NCBI GenBank assembly: GCA_021828245.1
Contig: JAKASC010000147.1
Span: 1 to 6,112, forward strand
Direction of reading: 5' to 3'
Origin: Acidobacteriota bacterium
GTDB lineage: Bacteria; Acidobacteriota; Terriglobia; UBA7540
Length of the DNA stretch: 6,112 nucleotides
This document shows, piece by piece, positions 1 through 5,227 of the stretch. The notes under the pieces were generated by a model. It was not told the origin of the DNA. It did not search any database and was given only the letters and a program-made list of their open reading frames with translations. A program made the translations under genes and the position numbers. Every line of letters begins with the position of its first letter. Within the stretch, counting starts at the first letter, position 1.

Positions 1-1
1 T

Positions 2-577
2 CATCAGGATCTGGATATCTTCCGAATGCCGGTGGAGATTCGCGTTTACTCAGAGGGTCGTCCCCCGGTGGACTCGCGGGTCGAAATGGAAGGAACGCGG
101 GCTAACTTCGCCATCAACACCTTGACGCGCCCGACCAACGTCGTGATTGATCCCGGAAGCCAAATCCTCAAGCTGGACAATCGGCTCAAAGTGCAAGTGG
201 AAATTGCCCGCGGCGACCAACTCCGCGAGGAGCAGGCTTATCTTGAGGCCATCAAGCAGTATCAGAAGGTGGTGGCGATTGATAAGAACAATTCGTTGGC
301 GCATTACCGCATGGGGCAAATTTACTTCCTGCTGAGAAACTACAACGCCGCCGCCGATGAAATGCGTGCGGCCCTGGACGGCGACCTGAAGCCGCACTGG
401 ATTCGGGTATGGGCCCATTTGACGCTGGGCGAGATTTTTGACGCGACCGGCCAGCGTGACCGTGCCATCAATGAGTACCAGAAGGCGCTCCAGACACATG
501 ACAACTCCCAAGGCGCCCTCGACCTGGCTAATCGCTACATCCAAAAGCCCTACACTCAACCCCCCAGCAACGGCTGA
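2..577 (+). CDS. C-terminal part of a probable M1-family metallopeptidase with a TPR tail (5' end outside the window)
   Basis: The frame is open from base 2, upstream of the first ATG at 26, and reads HQDLDIFRMPVEIRVYSEG, so I treat this as the 3' end of a longer gene; 191 residues are visible. The first 55 or so residues (a FRMPVEIRVYSEG strand, then NVVIDPGSQILK) resemble the beta-sandwich that follows the catalytic domain in M1 aminopeptidases, which often ends in a 'v.lDP...lL' strand. The zinc site (HExxH) would lie upstream and cannot be seen. From about residue 65 the protein is helical, with roughly three TPR-like units (YLEAIKQYQKVVAIDKNNSLAHYRMGQIY; NYNAAADEMRAAL; WAHLTLGEIFDATGQRDRAINEYQKAL). 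TPR units normally bind protein partners. The M1 assignment is from memory of the family; the TPR part is clear. A plain TPR protein is the alternative. The gene ends inside the 3' end of the convergent methyltransferase gene. Confidence 0.75.
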   Translation, partial: HQDLDIFRMPVEIRVYSEGRPPVDSRVEMEGTRANFAINTLTRPTNVVIDPGSQILKLDNRLKVQVEIARGDQLREEQAYLEAIKQYQKVVAIDKNNSLAHYRMGQIYFLLRNYNAAADEMRAALDGDLKPHWIRVWAHLTLGEIFDATGQRDRAINEYQKALQTHDNSQGALDLANRYIQKPYTQPPSNG

Positions 578-1710
578 GACCTGGCATAGCGCAATCCCAT
601 GAGAGACGGTCGGGCGATGCCGCGGTGCTGAACTAAGACTTTATAAACCGACCCCATTCCTTCCGGGTTGAGAAGGCGCTTCAGCTTGAGGCGGGCGACA
701 AGTTTTTCCTTCTCGGTCGCTCCGTCGTCATAAAGATCGCCAAATTGGTTGGCCTCGCCGAGCGCCAGCAGCCATCTTTCCTGGGTCGTAAAGCCGGTGA
801 GGCTGAGGCCCGCGCGCCGGCCTTCTTCGATCACAGTCGTGAAGTTGACGTGGGCCGTCAAGTCCTGCTCGCCCGGGTTCGCGTAAAATTCTTCCGACGG
901 CCTGTGGCGACGGTAGGCAAGAAGCGTCCCTCGGGGCCGATCCGGCGTGTAGAGATTCTCGGCCAGGTCTCCGTAATCCACCGTGATGACAAATCCGCGC
1001 CGAAGTTTTTCCCCCAACGTCTTAGCAAAGCGCGTAACGGCGCGGCAGACTTCAACTCGTTGGCCTTCTTCCACTCGTTCGGCAAAAGGCGCAACGGCAG
1101 CGGCGATGGAAGGATCGCTGAGTGGACCCAGCGCTTCGACGAGATCTTTTCCACGAGCTTGCACGTAGATTTCTTGCAACCGCCCTGCGGCGCGGGTGAC
1201 CACGGCGACCGGCAATGCGTCCAGGAACTCATTGGAGAAGAAGCAACCCTCGATGGGGTCGAGTCCTTCGAGCGAGGACAACAGACGGACGCGCTCAGCC
1301 ATGCCGGCGTCGCTTAAGCACCGGCGGAGACGTTCGAGGGTTGCAGGTGACGGCTCAATAGCCACGTAGTCGAGGGCCGCGGCGAAATCAGGGGAAGCCC
1401 GTCGCGTCCATGCAAGAAAATCCACGGCAAACCAACCTCGTCCTGCTCCCACTTCCACCAAACTGAAGCGGCCGGGCCGGCCGAGATGCTGCCACATCTC
1501 CTCCACCTGTCGCGCCGTCAGCCGAGCGAAGATAGGGTGGAGATCCGCACTGGTAAAATAATCTCCACGCGCTCCCGTGCGTTCCCTGCCCCTCATATAA
1601 TAGCCATGTTGAGGATGATAAAGGCAGAACGTCATGTACTGCTCAAAAGTGATGGGACCGCGGCGGCGGAGGTTTTGCAGGAGAAACGATTTCAGTGGCG
1701 AGTCTATCAA
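556..1710 (-). CDS. MidA/NDUFAF7-type SAM-dependent methyltransferase
   Basis: This 384-residue protein belongs to the MidA/NDUFAF7 family (COG1565), class I SAM-dependent protein methyltransferases. In mitochondria NDUFAF7 methylates an arginine of a complex I subunit; the bacterial substrate is mostly unknown. Family marks are all present: GPITFEQYM near residue 18, YHPQHGYY (31-38), the SAM-binding glycine loop VEVGAGRGW (85-93), SNEFLDALPV (159-168), VDYGD (244-248), GTLLAYRRHR (261-270), QDLTAHVNF (282-290) and the C-terminal GMGSVYKVLV (351-360). Length is normal for the family. No ATG or GTG lies between the upstream in-frame stop (1750-1752) and the family core, so the only usable start in this frame is TTG at 1710, which has no purine-rich site in front. 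The gene lies 59 bp after the macro-domain gene and may be translated by coupling to a short upstream frame. Its 3' end overlaps the convergent peptidase gene by 22 bp. Family is near certain; the exact start is not. Confidence 0.93.
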   Translation of the reverse strand: MIDSPLKSFLLQNLRRRGPITFEQYMTFCLYHPQHGYYMRGRERTGARGDYFTSADLHPIFARLTARQVEEMWQHLGRPGRFSLVEVGAGRGWFAVDFLAWTRRASPDFAAALDYVAIEPSPATLERLRRCLSDAGMAERVRLLSSLEGLDPIEGCFFSNEFLDALPVAVVTRAAGRLQEIYVQARGKDLVEALGPLSDPSIAAAVAPFAERVEEGQRVEVCRAVTRFAKTLGEKLRRGFVITVDYGDLAENLYTPDRPRGTLLAYRRHRPSEEFYANPGEQDLTAHVNFTTVIEEGRRAGLSLTGFTTQERWLLALGEANQFGDLYDDGATEKEKLVARLKLKRLLNPEGMGSVYKVLVQHRGIARPSLMGLRYARSQPLLGG

Positions 1711-1748
1711 GGGCGGAGAGGGTCTGCCAAATGCTCGGCGGAGCTCAT
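1707..1748 (-). other. 13-codon leader frame, or frameshifted true start, of the MidA-type gene
   Basis: An ATG at 1748 opens a frame MSSAEHLADPLRP that stops at TGA 1709-1707. GAGAG at 1762-1758 gives it a plausible ribosome binding site with a 9-nt spacer. The stop overlaps the TTG start of the methyltransferase (TTGA), the arrangement used for termination-reinitiation coupling. Alternatively a single-base error or a programmed shift in the CCC run next to 1711-1713 would fuse the two frames into one protein starting MSSAEHLADPLRPLIDSPLK. The sequence alone does not choose between these. Confidence 0.35.
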
Positions 1749-1769
1749 TTTAATTAGCTCTCATGGATT

Positions 1770-2315
1770 TTAGCCGTCGGGGGTAGTTTTCTCGTTCCGC
1801 ACCGCCGGTGCCAGGCGGTGGTAGGTCTCCTGGAATATTTGGAGCGTGGCCGCATCATATAAAACAAAATGGACTTCCTTAAGATGACTGCCGGCGGCAA
1901 GATGCTCCAGCACTTGCCCGATCATGATTTCCGCACACTGCGCGGTGGGAAAGCCTCCCACGCCGGTCCCGATGGCCGGGAAGGCCATGCTCTGGATTTT
2001 GAGCTCCTCAGCGCACTGGAGGCTGTGGCGGGTAGCTGAGCGAAGTGAGTTTGCCGTTACGCTTCCTCCCAGCCTCATGCCGGCCGCATGGATGACGTAG
2101 CGTGCCTTGAGCTGGCCGGCGGAGGTTACGGCGGCCTCACCCAGCGGAATAGGGCCAAGACGGTCACACTCTTCCTGAATGGTTGGGCCTCCCTTGCGGC
2201 GAATGGCTCCGGCTACACCCGCGCCGAGCAATAAGTCGGTGTTGGCGGCGTTGACAATGGCGTCCACGGGAGCTTCCGTCAGGTCGCCTTGGGTGAAAAA
2301 AATTCGCGCTGGCAT
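1770..2315 (-). CDS. Macro-domain protein (ADP-ribose / O-acetyl-ADP-ribose binding)
   Basis: A 181-residue single macro domain. Macro domains bind ADP-ribose and, in several branches, remove it from proteins or deacetylate O-acetyl-ADP-ribose. The signature is clear: GDLTEAPVDAIVNAAN (10-25; the Asp contacts adenine, the Asn residues face the distal ribose), the glycine-rich loop GAGVAGAI (31-38) and the phosphate-binding loop AIGTGVGGFP (114-123), then the closing strands KEVHFVLYD. At residue 35 an Ala stands where YmdB/MacroD-type enzymes carry a catalytic Asp (GGVDGAI), which makes this loop look more like archaeal Af1521 (GGGVAYAI). A hydrolase role is therefore uncertain; binding is likely. 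I chose the ATG at 2315 because the domain begins there and a GGGAGGG site precedes it; a longer frame from 2435 would add 40 basic, unconserved residues overlapping the upstream gene. It sits between the amidotransferase-like gene (82 bp) and the methyltransferase gene. Confidence 0.92.
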   Translation of the reverse strand: MPARIFFTQGDLTEAPVDAIVNAANTDLLLGAGVAGAIRRKGGPTIQEECDRLGPIPLGEAAVTSAGQLKARYVIHAAGMRLGGSVTANSLRSATRHSLQCAEELKIQSMAFPAIGTGVGGFPTAQCAEIMIGQVLEHLAAGSHLKEVHFVLYDAATLQIFQETYHRLAPAVRNEKTTPDG

Positions 2316-2325
2316 GGAATGCTTA

Positions 2326-2332
2326 CCCTCCC
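2326..2332 (-). promoter_or_regulatory. Ribosome binding site deciding the macro-gene start
   Basis: GGGAGGG on the minus strand, 10 nt before ATG 2315. It supports the short, domain-length protein over the frame that begins at 2435. The rest of the 82-bp gap holds a GC-rich inverted repeat (ACCGCC / GGCGGT, 2360-2372) without a T-run, so I do not call a terminator there. Confidence 0.6.
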
Positions 2333-2397
2333 ACCCGCACCGGGCCTTGCGACGATGGCACCGCCGGGCGGTCGTGAGGCTCGCGGGGCGCGCGTGC

Positions 2398-3117
2398 TTA
2401 ACCGGCTCCGGCGACTTCGTGGCATTTTCGAACAAACTCTCGAAGAATTTGAATTTGTTCGGGGTGATCCGTCAATTCTTCCGGGTGCCATTGCACGGCC
2501 ATCAAAAAAGGATAAGGATCGGCGGCCTCGATGGCTTCGGGCAGGCCGTCTTCGGAATAGGCCGTGACCTTCAACCCATGCCCCACCCGTTTGATCGCCT
2601 GATGATGAAGGCTATTCACGCGGCAGTTCCCGGTAAAAATTTCTGCCAGCTTGGATGCAGGCTCGGTGACCGTCACGATATGGGTCACCGCGCTGCGGCT
2701 GCCGGCCTGCCGATGCTCGATGCCCGTTGGGATAGTCGGAGTAAAATCATTCTTAAGATCCTGATAAAGCGCCCCGCCGAACTTCACATTGATCATTTGC
2801 GCGCCCCGGCAAATGCCCAGCAGAGGGCGGCGTTGTTGGAGGGTGCGGTCGAGCAACTCCAACTCAAATTCGTCGCGCTCACGGTTGCTGCGCACATTCT
2901 CGTATTTCTTGGGTTCCCCGTAGAATTGCGGGTCCACATCCTCGCCGCCCGTGAACAGCACACCGCTAAAGGTGCCGTTTTGCAGCCGAAACCGATCGGC
3001 AGCGGTCACCAGCTCGATGGCTTCCGGTGGCGCCCCCGCTTCAACCATGGCCTTGAAATAGGGTGAGGACGACCCTCGAGCTTTTTCCTTATCCGAAACT
3101 GAAATCAGAATGCGCAT
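2398..3117 (-). CDS. Gamma-glutamyl-gamma-aminobutyrate hydrolase-like class I glutamine amidotransferase (peptidase C26)
   Basis: A 239-residue stand-alone class I glutamine-amidotransferase fold. The closest named relatives are PuuD-type gamma-glutamyl-GABA hydrolases, which cleave the gamma-glutamyl bond in the putrescine degradation route. The catalytic triad is complete: nucleophile Cys103 in GICRGAQ (101-107), His211 and Glu213 in QWHPEE (209-214). Other family marks are FTGGEDVDPQFYGE (55-68), RDEFELELLD (81-90) and VNSLHHQAI (167-175). There is no signal peptide, so it should act in the cytoplasm. No other putrescine-pathway gene is visible here, so the real gamma-glutamyl substrate is open. 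The start at ATG 3117 fits the family (MRILISV strand) although the ribosome binding site is weak. It follows lpxD after 132 bp and probably has its own promoter in that gap. Confidence 0.92.
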   Translation of the reverse strand: MRILISVSDKEKARGSSSPYFKAMVEAGAPPEAIELVTAADRFRLQNGTFSGVLFTGGEDVDPQFYGEPKKYENVRSNRERDEFELELLDRTLQQRRPLLGICRGAQMINVKFGGALYQDLKNDFTPTIPTGIEHRQAGSRSAVTHIVTVTEPASKLAEIFTGNCRVNSLHHQAIKRVGHGLKVTAYSEDGLPEAIEAADPYPFLMAVQWHPEELTDHPEQIQILREFVRKCHEVAGAG

Positions 3118-3195
3118 TGGGCGTTCAACGGGCGCTCATGCGCCGATGGCCGAAACTCGACCCAGCCATTAGCCGGTAACGTCCCCGACAGATTG

Positions 3196-3225
3196 AGTAT
3201 GACATCCCGACACCCGTGTCTTCAA
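3196..3225 (-). promoter_or_regulatory. Candidate sigma-70 promoter for the amidotransferase-like gene, with an inverted repeat in the spacer
   Basis: On the minus strand TTGAAG (3225-3220, -35) is followed after 18 nt by CATACT (3201-3196, -10). Each box matches consensus at four of six positions. Transcription would begin near 3189, giving a leader of about 70 nt. The arms GACAC and GTGTC (3209-3213 and 3216-3220), separated by 2 bp, lie against the -35 box and could be an operator. A GGCGC-TCAT-GCGCC hairpin (3131-3144) lies in the leader. All of this is pattern matching only. Confidence 0.35.
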
Positions 3226-3249
3226 CCGGAGAGCCGACAGAGGCGAATG

Positions 3250-4260
3250 TTACTCCAGAGAAAGTTTTCTCTCCAGTTTGCGCAACCGGGCGTAGATTTC
3301 CGGCAGGCGCACAAAGGCAGCCATACACTTGAGCCACCGGGCATTGTCAATGGCCGGCGAGCCCGAGATGATGCGGTTCGGCTCGACATCGCGTGGGATA
3401 CCCGATTGCGCCGTCGCAATGACGTGATCCCCAATGGACAGATGTCCGGCCACGCCGACCTGGCCCGTCAGAAGGACGCTTCTGCCAATTTTGCACGTGC
3501 CGGCCAGCCCCACCTGACCGCAAAGCAAAGAATTCTCTCCGATGTCGCATGAGTGCCCGATTTGAACCAAATTATCCACCTTGACGCCGCGTCGCAGGCG
3601 GGTTGTGCCAAGCGTCGCGCGGTCCACGCACGTGTTCGCCTGGATTTCAACGCCGTCCTCCAGAATCACTGTACCCGCCGGAACGATTTTGTAATAAGAC
3701 CCGTCAGCCTGTTTCGCAAATCCAAAACCATCGCCGCCCACAAGCACGCCGTTCTGGAGGATCACGTCATCGCCGATGGTCACGCGCTCACGGACGACGG
3801 CATGGGCATGAGCAAAAAAGCGATGGCCGATCTTGGCTCCTTCATAAATCACCACGTGTCCTTTTAGGACGCAGTCATCTCCAATCTCGACGTTTTCCTC
3901 GATGATGACGTAAGGGCCGATACAAGCCCGCTGTCCAAGTTTGGCGCTGGGCGCAATGACGGCGGTGGAGTGGATGCCGGGCGCAGGCCGCGCCGGAGGG
4001 TAAAAAAGCTCCATCGCCCGCGCGAAGGCTAAGTAAGGATTGGAGGCCCGTAGAGCGGGCCGACCCCGCGATGGTTCCTCGGCGGTCAGAATGACGGCGC
4101 CCGCTCGCGTCGTGGCGAGTTGATTCACGTATTTGGGATTGGCGAGAAACGCCAGCTCCTCCGGGCCCGCATCTTCGAGGGTATTGACGCCTCGGATTTC
4201 CAAATCGCCCGGACCGTCAAGCACGACTCCGAGCTTTTCCGAAAGTTCCTGAAGTTTCAT
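3250..4260 (-). CDS. lpxD: UDP-3-O-acylglucosamine N-acyltransferase LpxD
   Basis: LpxD moves a 3-hydroxyacyl chain from acyl carrier protein to the 2-amino group of UDP-3-O-acyl-glucosamine, an early committed step of lipid A synthesis in the cytoplasm. At 336 residues it is full length (E. coli LpxD has 341). Residues 1-95 form the uridine-binding N-terminal domain (RGVNTLEDAGPEELAFLANP at 23-42). Residues 100-290 are the left-handed beta-helix made of hexapeptide repeats (such as IGDDCV, IGDDVI, IGENSL, IGRSVL, IGDHVI). VGGDGFGFA (174-182) and VQIGHS (232-237), whose His236 matches the catalytic histidine of E. coli, are present. The C-terminal helix (RLPEIYARLRKLERKLSLE) is also typical. 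GGAGGAG lies 5 nt before the ATG. The usual partners (bamA, ompH, fabZ, lpxA) are not adjacent here; only the downstream amidotransferase-like gene is on the same strand. Confidence 0.97.
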   Translation of the reverse strand: MKLQELSEKLGVVLDGPGDLEIRGVNTLEDAGPEELAFLANPKYVNQLATTRAGAVILTAEEPSRGRPALRASNPYLAFARAMELFYPPARPAPGIHSTAVIAPSAKLGQRACIGPYVIIEENVEIGDDCVLKGHVVIYEGAKIGHRFFAHAHAVVRERVTIGDDVILQNGVLVGGDGFGFAKQADGSYYKIVPAGTVILEDGVEIQANTCVDRATLGTTRLRRGVKVDNLVQIGHSCDIGENSLLCGQVGLAGTCKIGRSVLLTGQVGVAGHLSIGDHVIATAQSGIPRDVEPNRIISGSPAIDNARWLKCMAAFVRLPEIYARLRKLERKLSLE

Positions 4261-4265
4261 AACGT

Positions 4266-4272
4266 CTCCTCC
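4266..4272 (-). promoter_or_regulatory. Strong ribosome binding site of lpxD
   Basis: GGAGGAG on the minus strand, 5 nt before the lpxD ATG. It fixes the start at 4260 and suggests efficient translation. Confidence 0.75.
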
Positions 4273-4315
4273 ACCTGGCCAGGTTCGCCGAAGCTGGCTC
4301 GCTTATCCCGACGAG

Positions 4316-4355
4316 GTTCGGCCGGGTGGGGCAGCGCGATTGAACTCGGCCGAAC
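4316..4355. repeat. Inverted repeat / stem-loop upstream of lpxD
   Basis: GTTCGGCCG (4316-4324) is repeated as CGGCCGAAC (4347-4355). The stem can grow inward by a G-U, a G-C and a U-A pair to 12 pairs, leaving a 16-nt loop. It sits 56 bp in front of lpxD and could lie in its mRNA leader. There is no T-run on either side, so it is not a standard intrinsic terminator. It could be a leader structure or a regulator site. Confidence 0.45.
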
Positions 4356-4502
4356 ACCGACCGGATAAGTACTAAAGTACCATTACGTGCGTACTCTTGG
4401 CGTGGGGCAGGCGCGCGCGCAGAATGTTGTCAATGGAAGTAGGACGCGCAAGGCGGATATTTCGGCCTCTACCCGAAAACGCCCCGCGATGTGAGAAGGA
4501 GA

Positions 4503-4676
4503 ATGAACCCGACGGCGTTCGATCCGATGGGTTACCAAGCAGACGGAGCGGGGAATTGGCAGGTCGTCGTTCCCAGGAAGGCCAAACCCCGCTTTCCGTT
4601 TCAGTTGCGGCGACCCCCGTATGCGTTACTAAGTCGTCAAGACCCTTGTTCCGTAAGCCGAAACCGGTTAGAATGA
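4503..4676 (+). CDS. Possible small hypothetical protein (57 residues)
   Basis: An open frame beginning MNPTAFDPMGYQADGAGNWQ and rich in Arg and Pro in its second half; a GTG start at 4491 would add four residues. It has no recognisable domain, signal peptide or membrane segment. AAGGAG occurs at 4496-4501, but this is only 1 nt from the ATG, too close for a normal ribosome binding site. The end of the frame runs through the promoter of the PilZ gene. It may be a chance open frame in GC-rich DNA; I list it because nothing else explains this part of the gap. Confidence 0.2.
   Translation: MNPTAFDPMGYQADGAGNWQVVVPRKAKPRFPFQLRRPPYALLSRQDPCSVSRNRLE
4646..4674 (+). promoter_or_regulatory. Sigma-70-like promoter of the PilZ gene
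   Basis: TTGTTC (4646-4651) and TAGAAT (4669-4674) are separated by exactly 17 nt. The -10 box matches consensus at five of six positions, the -35 at three. Transcription would start near 4681, about 22 nt before the PilZ ATG. The ribosome binding site in that leader is weak (AGTAGG at 4691-4696). Confidence 0.5.
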
Positions 4677-4703
4677 TACTGGTATTGCGCAGTAGGCACT
4701 AAG

Positions 4704-5039
4704 ATGAGCAATTACACGAACGGCATTCGTGCTGGCGTACGGATTCCCGTCAAGTTGCCCGTGCTGGTGCAGTGGAAAACCCAAGGCGGGACATTACGGG
4801 AGGCGTGGGGCAAAACCGGCAACATCAGTGCCAACGGCCTGTTCATCCAAGCCCCGGTGCGATTGCCGCACGATACAAAAATTACGTTTGTGGTGGAGCT
4901 GCCGACCCATATCACAAAGAGTCCGGTTCAACTCCACGGACAAGGGCGGGTGGTACGTCAACCCCTGGGGCGTTTGGCGGGCGGCATTGGGGCCATTATT
5001 GACCAATACGAGCTGCGGAGCCCCGGGGGACATGCGTAG
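4704..5039 (+). CDS. Single-domain PilZ protein (c-di-GMP receptor)
   Basis: A 111-residue protein that is almost entirely one PilZ domain. PilZ domains bind cyclic di-GMP and pass the signal to partners that control motility, exopolysaccharide or transcription. Both parts of the binding signature are intact: RxxxR as Arg9 to Arg13 (RAGVR) and [D/N]xSxxG as Asn40-Ile-Ser42-Ala-Asn-Gly45. The remaining barrel strands follow, including GRVVR (81-85) and GGIGAIID (93-100). There is no output domain, so it must act through a partner or as an adaptor. It has its own promoter just upstream and is followed 188 bp later, on the same strand, by an atypical NarL-type regulator. No diguanylate cyclase or flagellar gene is visible in the window. 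The start at 4704 leaves the usual few residues before the RxxxR motif. Confidence 0.92.
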   Translation: MSNYTNGIRAGVRIPVKLPVLVQWKTQGGTLREAWGKTGNISANGLFIQAPVRLPHDTKITFVVELPTHITKSPVQLHGQGRVVRQPLGRLAGGIGAIIDQYELRSPGGHA

Positions 5040-5227
5040 CGCTAGACGCTAGGGGTCCAGAGCTTTAGCGATTGAAAACCTAGGTGCCGGCGGGAAGGCC
5101 CTTTGCATCTCCGAGGGGGGCGCGACGGCCCGTTCCGCCGAGGACCGGAGGTTGGCCTCGAAAGTTTCAGTAAGCCCCCCAAGCACCCGACCCTTGAGCG
5201 AAAGTTAGAATCTCTCCCTGCTCTGAC

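Larger units (their letters stand above)
4261..4703. other. Divergent intergenic region between lpxD and the PilZ gene
   Basis: This stretch separates two divergently transcribed genes, so it should hold both promoters. From the lpxD side it holds the lpxD ribosome binding site, a stem-loop (4316-4355), a pair of AAGTAC repeats (4367-4372 and 4375-4380), a short alternating GC tract (4411-4420), a weak small reading frame (4503-4676) and a good forward promoter (4646-4674). I could not find a convincing -35/-10 pair for lpxD. No tRNA or known riboswitch is recognisable. Confidence 0.6.

Noticed and set aside
50..559. A minus-strand open frame opposite the TPR region
   Set aside because: Antisense to a convincing TPR protein and without recognisable features.
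2316..2435. A 40-residue N-terminal extension of the macro protein
   Set aside because: Overlaps the upstream gene, is basic and unlike macro domains, and a good ribosome binding site supports the ATG at 2315.
2179..3066. A 295-codon open frame on the plus strand across the amidotransferase and macro genes
   Set aside because: It lies antisense to two well-recognised domain proteins, has no family features and a biased composition typical of the opposite strand of GC-rich genes.
4411..4420. Alternating GC tract (10 bp) as a Z-DNA-prone site
   Set aside because: Too short to mean anything in GC-rich DNA.
4405..4433. A perfect TTGACA on the minus strand (4433-4428) as a -35 box for lpxD
   Set aside because: At 17-18 nt downstream only CTGCCC or TGCCCC is found, so there is no -10 box.
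5037..5051. TAGCG / CGCTA hairpin at the end of the PilZ gene as a terminator
   Set aside because: Only 5 bp, with no T-run after it.
5040..5227. A c-di-GMP riboswitch before the NarL-type regulator
   Set aside because: I looked because of the PilZ neighbour, but none of the conserved GEMM core segments is present.
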